Assembly (NCBI GenBank): GCA_049582485.1
Contig: JBAUUB010000347.1
Location: 1-64,000 of the forward strand
From: F2B08 sp049582485
GTDB taxonomy: Bacteria; Actinomycetota; Actinomycetes; Actinomycetales; Dermatophilaceae
Direction of reading: 5' to 3'
DNA: 64,000 nucleotides
The number at the start of each line of letters is the position of its first letter. Positions within the stretch are counted from its first letter, which is position 1. This document shows, piece by piece, positions 44,933-53,898 of this stretch. Both the position numbers and the translations under genes were made by a program. A model generated the notes under the pieces. It worked only from the letters and a program-made list of their open reading frames with translations, searched no databases and had not been told where the DNA came from.

Positions 44933-46444
44933 TCAGCAGGTTGCGGCGAGGTCTGCGAGGGTGTCGGTCGGCTCTGGGGTCGGCGTCGGCCCGGTGGGCG
45001 TTGCACCCGGCCCGTCGGTGGGCGAGGTCGTCGCGCCGGGGGTCGTCGGGCTCGTGCCGGGACTCGGCGGTGGCGGCGTCTCGATCGCGTCCTGCACCAG
45101 CTGCCGGATCGCGACGAAGTCCGGGTTTCCGACATCGACCACCTGGTTGGTGACCGGCAGGGACTGCAGGCGGCCGTCCTTCATCCGCAGGACCAGCTGG
45201 GCCCACGCCGGCAGGTCGCCCGCAGGGATGTCGACCCGCAGGTTGTCGGCGACGGCGTCGGCGAGCTGGGGATACCGGGCGAGCATGCGGACCGGATCGA
45301 CCTGGTCGATGATGGCCCCGACGACGCACCGCTGGCGGCGCATCCGGGAGAAGTCGTCGGTCGTGGCCCGGGAGCGCGCATACCAGAGCGCGTGGTAGCC
45401 GTCCATCCGCTGCAGACCCGGCTCGATCCAGCCGGTGATCCCGACGACCTGGCCGTTCTCGACCTTGCCACCGATCGGCACCCGCTCGGTCGCGTTGATC
45501 ATCACTCCGCCCATCGCGTCGACGAGCTGCTCGAAGCCGCTGATGTCGACCAGGACGGTGTCCTCGATCTCGAGGCCGGTGATCTCGGAGACGACATCCC
45601 TCGTGGTGGTCAGACCCGGCGAGGAGTCACCCGGGAACAGGTCGGGACGGCCCTCGGCGAGCGTCCAGACCCCGTTGAGCAGGCACTCGTCGCCGCAGTC
45701 GTACCCCTCCGGATAGATCTGGCTGAAGGGGTTGTCCAGTGGGAACGGCACCCGCTCGAGGTTGCGCGGCAGACCGATGAAGACGGTGTCACCGGTCGCG
45801 GTGTCGATGCTGGCGACCATGATCGAGTCCGGTCGCACGCCGATCCGGTCCGGCTCGGCGTCGGAGCCGAGCAGGAGGAGGTTCACCCTCGGACGCGACG
45901 ACCACGGATCTTCCTCCTCCTCGTCTTCGACGGACATCGGTGGCCGGGTCGAGGACGTGACGACCTCGTCGAGGGTGTCGCGCTGGATGTCGATGCCCTG
46001 GACCGCCACGGCCGTCGGCGCTGCGATGACGACGCACATCAGGGCCGTGAACGCCGACAGTCGCCGGCGGTCGGCCCGGCGCATCCCCTGCGGTCGGGTG
46101 CCCCGCGAGGTGGCGACGATGCCGATGATCCAGGCCGCCGCGAGCAGCAGGATCGTCCCCGTCACCCCGAGCAGCCGGCCTCGGTCCACCCCGATCTCCA
46201 GGACGGAGTCCACGGCGCCGTCGCGGGCGAAGAGATACCCGAGGTACGCGAGCGGGATGAGGAAGACGAGCACGATGCCGTATGCGAGGGCCGGCCGCAC
46301 CCGGAACAGCCCCGCTGCGGGGAGCAGGGTGGACAGGGCCGTCGCGCGGTAGGACCGCCGGACGTCGTCCCCGTAGCGGGCCTGCCGATCCGCGCGGGTC
46401 TCGTGGTCGACCCTCCAGTGCCGCGATCGCGCGGAATCGACCAC
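44933..46444 (-). CDS. LCP-family (LytR-CpsA-Psr) protein
   Basis: 503 residues. Three predicted N-terminal membrane segments (about 52-73, 92-112, 129-150), then an acidic linker and an extracellular LCP domain (about 188-370). Typical residues are present: VNLLLLGSD, GLPRNLERVP and an Arg-rich DDFSRMRRQ helix, which binds the polyprenyl-pyrophosphate substrate. LCP enzymes attach teichoic or other glycopolymers to peptidoglycan. The tail (about 435-503) is Pro/Thr/Gly-rich and ends in Cys. GTG at 46444 follows AAGGAG. Confidence 0.88.
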   Translation of the reverse strand: MVDSARSRHWRVDHETRADRQARYGDDVRRSYRATALSTLLPAAGLFRVRPALAYGIVLVFLIPLAYLGYLFARDGAVDSVLEIGVDRGRLLGVTGTILLLAAAWIIGIVATSRGTRPQGMRRADRRRLSAFTALMCVVIAAPTAVAVQGIDIQRDTLDEVVTSSTRPPMSVEDEEEEDPWSSRPRVNLLLLGSDAEPDRIGVRPDSIMVASIDTATGDTVFIGLPRNLERVPFPLDNPFSQIYPEGYDCGDECLLNGVWTLAEGRPDLFPGDSSPGLTTTRDVVSEITGLEIEDTVLVDISGFEQLVDAMGGVMINATERVPIGGKVENGQVVGITGWIEPGLQRMDGYHALWYARSRATTDDFSRMRRQRCVVGAIIDQVDPVRMLARYPQLADAVADNLRVDIPAGDLPAWAQLVLRMKDGRLQSLPVTNQVVDVGNPDFVAIRQLVQDAIETPPPPSPGTSPTTPGATTSPTDGPGATPTGPTPTPEPTDTLADLAATC

Positions 46445-46564
46445 GACGGCTCCTTGCTCCTCGACCCTGGTCCGGGTGCAGGACGCGCACCCGTGCGTCC
46501 CGGGGGACAGTTGAGCACAACGAACCCCCGCGGCGGAAGGTGCCGATGGTGTTGGATCGGACTC

Positions 46565-48268
46565 ATGGCCACCCCCCTCCCATCCGACCTCGAGATCGCC
46601 CGGGCCACCCACCTCCGGCCGATCGCCGAGATCGCGGCAGCCGCGCATCTTCCAGCCGAGCACGTCGAGCCCTACGGCCGGCACGTCGCCAAGGTCGATC
46701 TCGCCGCCATCGAGGCGCTCGCCGACCGCCCCCAGGCGCGCTACGTCGTCGTGACGGCGGTGACCCCGACACCCCTCGGCGAGGGCAAGACGACGACGGC
46801 GGTCGGGCTGGCCCAGGGGCTGGTGGCGCTCGGGCACGAGACGATGCTCACGCTGCGCCAGCCGTCGATGGGTCCGACGTTCGGAGTCAAGGGGGGCGCC
46901 GCCGGCGGTGGCTACAGCCAGATCGTGCCGATGGAGACTCTCAACCTCCACCTGACCGGCGACTTCCACGCGGTGACCGCCGCGCACAACCTGCTCGCCG
47001 CGATGGTCGACAACCACCTGCACCACGGCAACGAGCTCGACCTGGACCCGCACTCGATCTCGTGGCGACGGGTGCTCGACGTCAACGACCGGGCACTACG
47101 CAACACGGTCATCGGTCTCGGCGCCCGCATCGACGGGGTCCCCCGCCAGAGCGGCTTCGACATCACCGCGGCGAGCGAGGTCATGGTCATCCTGGCTCTC
47201 GCGACCTCGCTGCAGGACCTGCGCCGCCGGCTCGGTCGCATCGTCGTCGGCTACACCCGGGGCGGACTCGCCGTCACGGCCGAGGACCTCGAGGCGGCCG
47301 GCGCGATGGCGGTCATCCTCAAGGACGCCCTCAAGCCCAACCTCATGCAGACCACCGAGAACACCCCGGCGCTCATCCACGCCGGCCCCTTCGGCAACAT
47401 CGCGACCGGCAACTCCTCCGTCGTCGCCGACATGGTCGGGATCCGCACCGCCGACTACGTGCTGACCGAAGCGGGCTTCGGGGCCGACATGGGTGCCGAA
47501 CGGTTCTTCAACGTCAAGTGCCGCGTCGGCGGCCTCACCCCCCACGCGGCCGTTCTCGTCGTCACGGTCCGCGCCCTGAAGACGCACTCGGGACGGTATG
47601 CGGTGGCCGCCGGCCGCCCGCTGCCTCCGGCGATGCTGCAGGAGAGTCCCGAGGACGTGCGGGCGGGCGCGGCGAACCTGCGCAAGCACATCGAGATCAT
47701 CCGGTCCTTCGGGGTCTCTCCCGTGGTGGCGATCAACGCCTTCCCGAGCGACCACTCGAGCGAGCACGACGTGATCGCCGACATCGCGCAGGCCTCGGGT
47801 GCGCGCGTCGCGGTGGCCACCCATGTCGTCGAGGGCGGCAAGGGTGCCACGGACCTTGCCCGCGAGGTGGTCGCCGCGTGCGCCGAGCCCTCCACGTTCA
47901 CGCCCACCTACGACCTTCGCGACCCGCTGCCGACCAAGATCGAGCGGATCGCAACCGGCGTGTACGGCGCGGACGGTATCGACGTCGCCCCGGCGGCGGC
48001 CAAGGAGCTGCGACGCTTCGAGAGCCTCGGGTACGGCGGCCTGCCGGTCGTCATCGCCAAGACGCATCTGTCGATCTCGTCGGACCCGGCCCTGACCGGT
48101 GCCCCAACGGGATGGCGCCTGCCCGTCCGCGAAGTGCGGTTGGCCGCGGGCGCCGGGTACGTCTACGCCATCTGTGGGGACATGCGCACGATGCCGGGCC
48201 TGTCCTCGCGACCGGCGGCCCGAGGCATCGACCTCGACGAGGACGGGAACGTCGTCGGCCTCTTCTGA
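46565..48268 (+). CDS. fhs: Formate-tetrahydrofolate ligase
   Basis: Makes 10-formyl-THF from formate, THF and ATP, feeding purine and one-carbon metabolism. 567 residues. ATP loop TPLGEGKTTT near residue 71, PSMGPTFGVKGGAAGGGYSQ near residue 100, and the late folate region around PALTGAP. Divergent from the LCP gene. Presence alongside many purine genes is consistent with formyl-THF supply. Confidence 0.96.
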   Translation: MATPLPSDLEIARATHLRPIAEIAAAAHLPAEHVEPYGRHVAKVDLAAIEALADRPQARYVVVTAVTPTPLGEGKTTTAVGLAQGLVALGHETMLTLRQPSMGPTFGVKGGAAGGGYSQIVPMETLNLHLTGDFHAVTAAHNLLAAMVDNHLHHGNELDLDPHSISWRRVLDVNDRALRNTVIGLGARIDGVPRQSGFDITAASEVMVILALATSLQDLRRRLGRIVVGYTRGGLAVTAEDLEAAGAMAVILKDALKPNLMQTTENTPALIHAGPFGNIATGNSSVVADMVGIRTADYVLTEAGFGADMGAERFFNVKCRVGGLTPHAAVLVVTVRALKTHSGRYAVAAGRPLPPAMLQESPEDVRAGAANLRKHIEIIRSFGVSPVVAINAFPSDHSSEHDVIADIAQASGARVAVATHVVEGGKGATDLAREVVAACAEPSTFTPTYDLRDPLPTKIERIATGVYGADGIDVAPAAAKELRRFESLGYGGLPVVIAKTHLSISSDPALTGAPTGWRLPVREVRLAAGAGYVYAICGDMRTMPGLSSRPAARGIDLDEDGNVVGLF

Positions 48269-48288
48269 TCTCGCGTAGCGTCGGGATC

Positions 48289-49092
48289 ATGACCGAGATC
48301 CATGAGCGCACCCTCTCGACCGACCGGCGCCGCCAGGTCTGGGTCACCCTGTGCTTCGTCGCGGGCATCATCGGAGTGCTGTTCGGCGTCGGCGTCCTCG
48401 GTGAGCGCGTCGAGGAGAGCCCGGGCGGTGACCTCGCCGCCGATGCCACCCTGCTGGCGCCCGCATCGCCGGCCTTCTCGATCTGGACCGTCATCTATCT
48501 GGGGCTGGCCGCATACACGGTCTATCAGTGGCTGCCCGACCAGACGACCGACCGGCGGCACCGCGCCATCGGCTGGCTGGCCGGGCTCTCCATGCTGCTC
48601 AACGCGGCGTGGCTGCTGGTCACGCAACAGGGCTGGATCTGGTTCAGCGTCGTCGTCATCCTCGTGCTCGCCGCCGTCCTGGTCCGTCTCGTGTTCCTGC
48701 TGCACACGACACCCTCGTACGGGATCGCCGAGACCCTCGCCGTCGACGCGACCTTCGGGCTGTACCTGGGGTGGGTCCTCGCCGCGTCCGGGGCGAACGT
48801 CGGCGCGGCCCTGTCCTCCTCGGACGCCGGCCCGGGACGGTGGACGGCGGTCGCGCTCATCGTCGTCGTCACGGTCGTGGGCAGTGCGCTGCTTCGGCTC
48901 TTCTCCGGCCGCCTCGCGGTCGCCGCGGCGCTCGCCTGGGGGTTGGCGTGGATCGCGGTGGGCCGGCTGGTCGACGAGCCCGCGGACCCGGTCGTGGGTC
49001 TGGTCGCTGCGGGGTGCGCCGTTGCGGTGCTCTGGGTCGCCGTCGTGAGCCAGGAGCGTGGCTCGGTGACCGAGGACGGCATCGCCGTCTGA
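48289..49092 (+). CDS. TspO/MBR-like tryptophan-rich membrane protein
   Basis: 267 residues, about 7-8 membrane segments. The stretch FSIWTVIYLGLAAYTVYQW near residue 65 resembles the TspO WxxxY repeat and several Trp follow (WLAGLSMLLNAAW). Longer than the 160-residue bacterial TspO. TspO proteins bind tetrapyrroles; a similar role is possible only by analogy. TAGCGT lies seven bases before the ATG; the stop of fhs is 20 bases upstream. Confidence 0.7.
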   Translation: MTEIHERTLSTDRRRQVWVTLCFVAGIIGVLFGVGVLGERVEESPGGDLAADATLLAPASPAFSIWTVIYLGLAAYTVYQWLPDQTTDRRHRAIGWLAGLSMLLNAAWLLVTQQGWIWFSVVVILVLAAVLVRLVFLLHTTPSYGIAETLAVDATFGLYLGWVLAASGANVGAALSSSDAGPGRWTAVALIVVVTVVGSALLRLFSGRLAVAAALAWGLAWIAVGRLVDEPADPVVGLVAAGCAVAVLWVAVVSQERGSVTEDGIAV

Positions 49093-49175
49093 GTCCGCGC
49101 CCACCCTGCACGAGGCGGATCCGTCCACCCGCAGCGGGTGTTGCCCGCGGGTGCGGTCCGGCGGAGTCTCGAGAC

Positions 49176-49832
49176 GTGCAGGATCTGGTCGCCGAGCTCG
49201 CCCCCGTCGCCGTCGCGATCGCACTCTCGCCCTTCCCGGTCATCCCGGTGGTCCTGCTCCTGCTCACCGAGCGTCCGGTACCCAACGGAGGGTCCTTTCT
49301 GGCCGGCTGGTTCGGCGGTCTGCTCGGGCTCACCGCGGTGGTGGCACTCCTTGCCGGGGTGGTCGAGCTGTGGGACGAGGCGCCCAGCTGGGTCGCCTGG
49401 GCGAGACTCGCGCTCGGGATGGCCCTCATCGTGTTCGGCGTCCGGTCCTGGTTCGCGCGGGGCGGCGCCGGCGAGATGCCTGCGTGGATGGCGGCGCTCG
49501 ACGGATACACCCCGCCGCGATCGGCGCGGCTGGGGCTCCTGCTCGCCGTCGCCAACCCCAAGTCGGTGCTGCTCGTCCTGGCCGGCGGTCTGACGATCGG
49601 CGCGGCGACGCTCGGTCCGGCACGGTCCGCGCTCGCGGTGATCGGCTTCGCGGTCGTGGCGGCCAGTGCGGTGGCCGTTCCCGTAGTGCTGCGACTCCTG
49701 CTCGGGGATCGCGTCGTCGCACCGCTGGAGCGCCTCCGGACATGGCTCATCGAGCACAACGACGCCATCGTCGGAGTCGTCCTGCTCGTGCTCGGCGTGC
49801 TCCTCGTGCGCGCCGGCTGGTCGGACCTCTGA
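49176..49832 (+). CDS. GAP/Sap-family membrane protein
   Basis: 218 residues, six membrane segments with a polar loop near residues 90-115. Layout and IALSPFPVIPVVLLLL, VANPKSVLLVLAGG motifs fit the GAP (Sap, sulfolipid-1-addressing) family, found in actinobacteria and linked to lipid export in mycobacteria. Function here unknown. GTG at 49176 chosen from the conserved N-terminus. Confidence 0.72.
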   Translation: MQDLVAELAPVAVAIALSPFPVIPVVLLLLTERPVPNGGSFLAGWFGGLLGLTAVVALLAGVVELWDEAPSWVAWARLALGMALIVFGVRSWFARGGAGEMPAWMAALDGYTPPRSARLGLLLAVANPKSVLLVLAGGLTIGAATLGPARSALAVIGFAVVAASAVAVPVVLRLLLGDRVVAPLERLRTWLIEHNDAIVGVVLLVLGVLLVRAGWSDL

Positions 49833-49851
49833 CCCTGTGTCGGCCGGAGCG

Positions 49852-50118
49852 TCAGTCTGCGGGCTTGTCGTACCAGCCGTCGTGCTCAGCCGCGAGCGCC
49901 TCGAACCGCTCCCGCAGGCCGTTCTCGGTGGCGGCCCCGGGGTCGTCGACGACATTGTCCTCGCGCACGCACACCGCCCACTCGACGGCCTCGGCGTCGT
50001 CCTCCCCCGCGAGCGCCTCGCGCTCGACCCGGACCTCGGTGAACCCCTCTTCACGCAGCTCGGCAGCGATGCGCTCGGCCACCTCCCGGTCGGGCAGGAC
50101 AACGATGTGCTCGGTCAC
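49852..50118 (-). CDS. RraB-like small protein
   Basis: 88 residues beginning TEHIVVLPDREVAERIAAELREEGF, acidic, with WAVCVRED in the middle and a C-terminal AEHDGWYDKP. The pattern matches the RraB/ribonuclease E inhibitor family fold found in actinobacteria. Whether it binds RNase E here is unknown. Start GTG at 50118. Converges on the GAP gene. Confidence 0.7.
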   Translation of the reverse strand: MTEHIVVLPDREVAERIAAELREEGFTEVRVEREALAGEDDAEAVEWAVCVREDNVVDDPGAATENGLRERFEALAAEHDGWYDKPAD

Positions 50119-50354
50119 GGGTCGTACTGTGCCACAGCGCACGCCGACCAGAGCGCACGCCGACCGCAGCCTCGCCGCACACCTCCGCGCAGGTGAGCAC
50201 CGCATACCGCACCACAATCTCAGCCACCGGGCTTATCAATGTCTGTCATTGGGGTTATGGTCGAAGGACCGGTGCTGTTCAGCGGCTCCGGCTGTTCGTG
50301 TTCCCGTCGGACGCGAAGCACCGTTCCAGCGCAGCAGTCGAGGAGGTCGAGCCC
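50119..50354. other. Divergent intergenic region, 236 bp
   Basis: Between the RraB-like and M28-like genes. Contains one GCATAC hexamer (50202-50207), the inverted repeat CAATG-TCTGT-CATTG (about 50236-50250), and the ribosome-binding site GAGGAGG just before the M28-like ATG. No gene seen. Confidence 0.5.
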
Positions 50355-51938
50355 ATGGCCCCGCGTCGCCCCGTCGTCGCCGCCGCGGCGACCGCCCTCG
50401 CGCTCGGACTCGCCATCGCTCCGGCGAGTGCCGCCACCGACGTCGCGACCCAGGGGCCGGATCCACGCGACCTCGCCTCCCTCGTCAGGACCGACGCACT
50501 GCTCGACCATCTCGAGGAGCTCCAGGCGATCGCCGACGCGAGCGACGGCAACCGGGCGGCGGGCACCGACGGCTATGAGGGGTCGGTGCGCTATGTCGAG
50601 CGCCGGCTGGCCGAGGCAGGCTACGAGACGTGGCGGCAGACGGTTCCGCTGACCGTCGAGGAGACGGTGTCCTCCTCCGTCGAGTACACGATCGACCGCA
50701 CCACCCGTGTGGTGCGGCACCTGCCGATGACCGCCAGCCCCGGGACCGGTCCGGAGGGCGTGAGCGGTGCCGTGGTGAGCCCGTCGGGGCGGAGCACCGG
50801 ATGCCTGCCCCGTGACTGGCGCGACACCGAGGTGTCCGGGGCCATCGCGCTCGTCTCCCGCGGTTCCTGCACCTTCGACGCGAAGTCGCGGGTCGCGGCG
50901 GCGGCCGGCGCGAGCGCGCTCATCGTCCACAACAGCACCGCGGGCCAGCTGAACGGCACGCTCAGGACGTCGGACCGCCACGTGCCGACCGTGGGAGTGA
51001 CGATGGACGCGGGCCGGGTCCTCGCCGGGCTGCGCGACGGGGCGGTGGTCACCGTGGTCGTCGACAAGGTCGTCGAGCAGCGCGAGACCGTCAACCTGTT
51101 CGCCGAGACCGGCTCCGGTCGAGCCGAGGGCGTCGTCCTGGTCGGAGCCCACCTCGACAGCGACTCCGACAGCCCGGGCATCAACGACAACGGCACCGGC
51201 AGCGTCGCCGTCCTCGAGACCGCGCTGCAGCTGGCCGACGCCGAGCCCCTCGACCGCACGGTCCGCTTCGCGTGGTGGGGCGGCGGCGAGATCGGCCGCG
51301 CCGGGTCACGGCACTACGTCGACGACCTCGCAGAGACCGATCCCGAGGCGCTCGAGCAGATCACCGCCTACCTCGACGTGCACCGGATCGGCTCCCCCAA
51401 CGGCATCGTCGGCGTCTACGACGCCGACGCGTCCACGTACCCCGCACCCGGCACCGCGCCCTCGGGCGCCCGGGACGCCGAGCGGGTGATCGCCGACCGG
51501 TTCGACTCGACCGGTCAACCGTGGGTGGATGTGCCCTTCGCCGCCGCCGGCGACCACCGACCGTTCGCCCGGGCGGGCGTTCCGGTGGCCGGCCTGACAG
51601 CCGGCGCCGACGGCACCAAGTCGCCTGACGACGCGGCGGTCTTCGGTGGCACTGCGGGGCTTGCCTACGACCCCAACCACGACACGGTGGCCGACGATGT
51701 CGACAACGTCGATCCGGACACCCTGTCGGTCCTCGCCCAGACGGTGGCGCACGCGACGGCCGTGCTGGCGACGGACCCCGACCTCGAGGACGTCCGCGAC
51801 CTGCTGCCGACCGAGCCGCCGGCCGCCGGGTCGATCGAGGATGCCGGCGGCGCTGCGGGCGACGCGACCGACGACCCTGCGGACGGGCCCGTGGACGCAC
51901 CGGCACCGGAGCGCGCCGAGACCGACGGCGACGACTGA
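50355..51938 (+). CDS. Secreted M28-type protein with degraded active site
   Basis: 527 residues. Signal peptide (about 1-27), a protease-associated (PA) domain (about 140-235) and an M28 peptidase domain (about 240-460), then an acidic disordered tail. Compared with Streptomyces griseus aminopeptidase: His266 (GAHLDS) and Asp278 (GINDNG) are kept, but the general-base Glu is Gly311 (WWGGGE), the metal Asp is His343 (LDVHRIGS) and the last metal His region reads PNHDTVAD. It may be an inactive relative acting by binding, or have altered metal use. Convergent with the kinase-methyltransferase gene. Confidence 0.8.
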   Translation: MAPRRPVVAAAATALALGLAIAPASAATDVATQGPDPRDLASLVRTDALLDHLEELQAIADASDGNRAAGTDGYEGSVRYVERRLAEAGYETWRQTVPLTVEETVSSSVEYTIDRTTRVVRHLPMTASPGTGPEGVSGAVVSPSGRSTGCLPRDWRDTEVSGAIALVSRGSCTFDAKSRVAAAAGASALIVHNSTAGQLNGTLRTSDRHVPTVGVTMDAGRVLAGLRDGAVVTVVVDKVVEQRETVNLFAETGSGRAEGVVLVGAHLDSDSDSPGINDNGTGSVAVLETALQLADAEPLDRTVRFAWWGGGEIGRAGSRHYVDDLAETDPEALEQITAYLDVHRIGSPNGIVGVYDADASTYPAPGTAPSGARDAERVIADRFDSTGQPWVDVPFAAAGDHRPFARAGVPVAGLTAGADGTKSPDDAAVFGGTAGLAYDPNHDTVADDVDNVDPDTLSVLAQTVAHATAVLATDPDLEDVRDLLPTEPPAAGSIEDAGGAAGDATDDPADGPVDAPAPERAETDGDD

Positions 51939-51954
51939 CGGACCCGCCGAGCCC

Positions 51955-53340
51955 TCAGCGCCGGGACAGGAGCACCAGCGACTCCGTGGCGTCGGCGGTC
52001 TGCGGGCGCAGGTCCCAGTCGCGGAACACGGCGTCGGGCACCAGGCCCGCCGACAGGAAGTCGTCCCTGAAGGCGTGGTAGCCGTAGTCGTCGTCGAGGT
52101 TGAACTCCACGACGGCCCGACCCTGCGGCGCCAGACACCGCGAGATCCGACGCAGCACCTCGCTCCGCTCACCGGGATCCATGCCCGTCAGCGGGGCGTC
52201 GGCCCAGACCGCCACGTCGAACGGCGCGGTCTCCCCGAGCCGATCCAGCGAAAGCGACGTGAACGGCGCGGGCACCCACGCCACACCGGTCGCCTCCGAG
52301 CTGCCGGCCACCTCGGCGAGCAGCTCCTCGGACGGGTCGACGACCATGACCCGGTGGCCGACGGCGCCGAGATCACGCGCCAGCCGGCCGGAGCCGCAGC
52401 CGACGACGAGGACCCGACCACGACCACCGAGCATGACGTCGACGAGCTTGGCCTCACGGCCGGTCACCCCTCCGGCGCCGCCGCCACCGGGGTCGGTCCC
52501 CCCCGTCGCCGGGATCGTCACCTCTCCCACGGGCACGCCGAGAGCGATGGCGACCTCCTGGGCCGAGGCCGGGCGGTCCTTGGGCTCCTTGGCCAGGCAT
52601 CGGGAGATCACGTCGAGCAGGTCGGTGGGGACGGCCGCGGGCAGGGTGGGCATCGGCTCCGAGATGTGCGCCAGTGCGGTCGCGACCGGTGTGTCGAGGT
52701 CGAAGGGCCGTCGACCGGTGAGCATCTCGTGGGCCACCACACCGAGCGCGTAGAGGTCGCTGGCCGCGGTCGCCGCCCGCCCCAGCGCCTGCTCCGGGCT
52801 GAGGTAGTGCGGCGTCCCGAGCATCTCGCCGGTCCGGGTCAGCCCGGTCGAGCCCGTCGCGCGAGCGATGCCGAAGTCGGTGAGCTTGACGACGCCGTCG
52901 TCCGTGAGCATGACGTTGGCGGGCTTGACGTCGCGGTGCACGACTCCGGCCTCGTGCGCGGCATGGAGGGCGAGCGCCATCTGTCCGATGATCGAGCGCA
53001 CCTCGACGACATCGAAGCCGCCGCGGTCGCGGATGGCCGCGGACAGCGGAACGCCCTCGACGAACTCCATGACGAGGTAGGCGATGCTGTCATGGCTGCC
53101 GTAGTCGAAGAGCGTGGCGATGTTGTGGTGCGACAGCCCTGCGGTGAGCATCGCCTCCTCGCGGAAGCGCTGGGCGAAGACCGGCTCGTTGGTGCTGTCC
53201 GGTCGCATGATCTTGACGGCGACGACCCGGCCCAGCACCTCGTCGCGGGCTCGCCAGACATCGCCCATCCCTCCGTGGGCGACGAACGTCTCGAGCAGGT
53301 ATCGGTCCCCGAGGAGGTATCCCTCATGGAAGCGCTTCAC
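51955..53340 (-). CDS. Ser/Thr protein kinase fused to SAM methyltransferase
   Basis: 461 residues. Residues 10-270 form a Hanks-type kinase with all key residues: glycine loop AHGGMGDVW, Lys43, Glu61, HRDVKPAN (Asp137), DFG (155-157) and GTPHYLSPEQ. A Gly-rich linker (280-292) joins a class I methyltransferase (295-461): VLVVGCGSGRLA motif I, Asp335 and FNLDDDYGYHAF. No membrane segment, unlike PknB-type kinases. Such a fusion is not one I know in bacteria. Upstream is hspR (84 bp away); a -10-like TATGCT (53372-53367) with a 7-codon leader ORF overlapping this GTG suggests its own promoter too. Confidence 0.85.
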   Translation of the reverse strand: MKRFHEGYLLGDRYLLETFVAHGGMGDVWRARDEVLGRVVAVKIMRPDSTNEPVFAQRFREEAMLTAGLSHHNIATLFDYGSHDSIAYLVMEFVEGVPLSAAIRDRGGFDVVEVRSIIGQMALALHAAHEAGVVHRDVKPANVMLTDDGVVKLTDFGIARATGSTGLTRTGEMLGTPHYLSPEQALGRAATAASDLYALGVVAHEMLTGRRPFDLDTPVATALAHISEPMPTLPAAVPTDLLDVISRCLAKEPKDRPASAQEVAIALGVPVGEVTIPATGGTDPGGGGAGGVTGREAKLVDVMLGGRGRVLVVGCGSGRLARDLGAVGHRVMVVDPSEELLAEVAGSSEATGVAWVPAPFTSLSLDRLGETAPFDVAVWADAPLTGMDPGERSEVLRRISRCLAPQGRAVVEFNLDDDYGYHAFRDDFLSAGLVPDAVFRDWDLRPQTADATESLVLLSRR

Positions 53341-53360
53341 GGGGTCCTCTCAACACGCAT
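53337..53360 (-). other. 7-codon leader ORF before the kinase gene
   Basis: ATG at 53360 (MRVERTP) ends in TGA overlapping the kinase start GTG (GTGA). TATGCT lies exactly six bases before the ATG, the leaderless layout. The kinase could be translated by reinitiation. -35 is weak (TCAGGA or CAGGAC). Confidence 0.45.
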
Positions 53361-53424
53361 GGCCTAAGCATATGCGCAGGTGGGAGGGTGTCCTGACGCA
53401 CACCGAGGAGAGGCGGGGGCCGGG

Positions 53425-53889
53425 TCAGCCGGACCAGTGGCGGCCGCTCGGGTCCCAGAGCACGAGTGCCCGGGACTCGCGCCGGCGTGGCCGCTCGCCG
53501 GGGCGGGTGGCGTAGATGTCGCCCGACGGCGAGACGGAGAAGATGCGGTGCGTATGCGGTGCGCGCGTGGCCCGCAGCTGCTCGCCGAGGTCGGCGAGCC
53601 GGTCCTCGAGCTCGGCGACCCGCTGCTCGAGCTCGAGGATACGGGCGATACCGGACAGGCTCACGCCCTCCTGGGACAACCGTTGGATCTCCCGGAGCTG
53701 GCTGACGTCGCGGCTGGAGTAGCGGCGCCCGCCGCCGCGCGTGCGTGAGGGGGTCACGAGCCCGAGCCGGTCGTACTGGCGCAGGGTCTGCGCGTGCATG
53801 CCCGCCAGCTCGGCGGCGACGGAGATGACGAACACGGGTGTCTCGTCGTCCGGGTCGAAGGACGAGGCCGTGAAGCGCAGTGGAGTCAT
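53425..53889 (-). CDS. hspR: Heat-shock repressor HspR (MerR family)
   Basis: 154 residues. MerR-type HTH about 20-85 (FVISVAAELAGMHAQTLRQYDRLGL, then RRYSSRDV), a dimerising coiled coil about 85-107, and a C-terminal tail. HspR represses dnaK, clpB and itself through HAIR sites until DnaK is titrated by unfolded protein. Two HAIR sites lie before dnaK and one before clpB. Last gene of dnaK-grpE-dnaJ-hspR, 9 bases after dnaJ. Confidence 0.95.
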   Translation of the reverse strand: MTPLRFTASSFDPDDETPVFVISVAAELAGMHAQTLRQYDRLGLVTPSRTRGGGRRYSSRDVSQLREIQRLSQEGVSLSGIARILELEQRVAELEDRLADLGEQLRATRAPHTHRIFSVSPSGDIYATRPGERPRRRESRALVLWDPSGRHWSG

Positions 53890-53898
53890 CGCCGGCTC

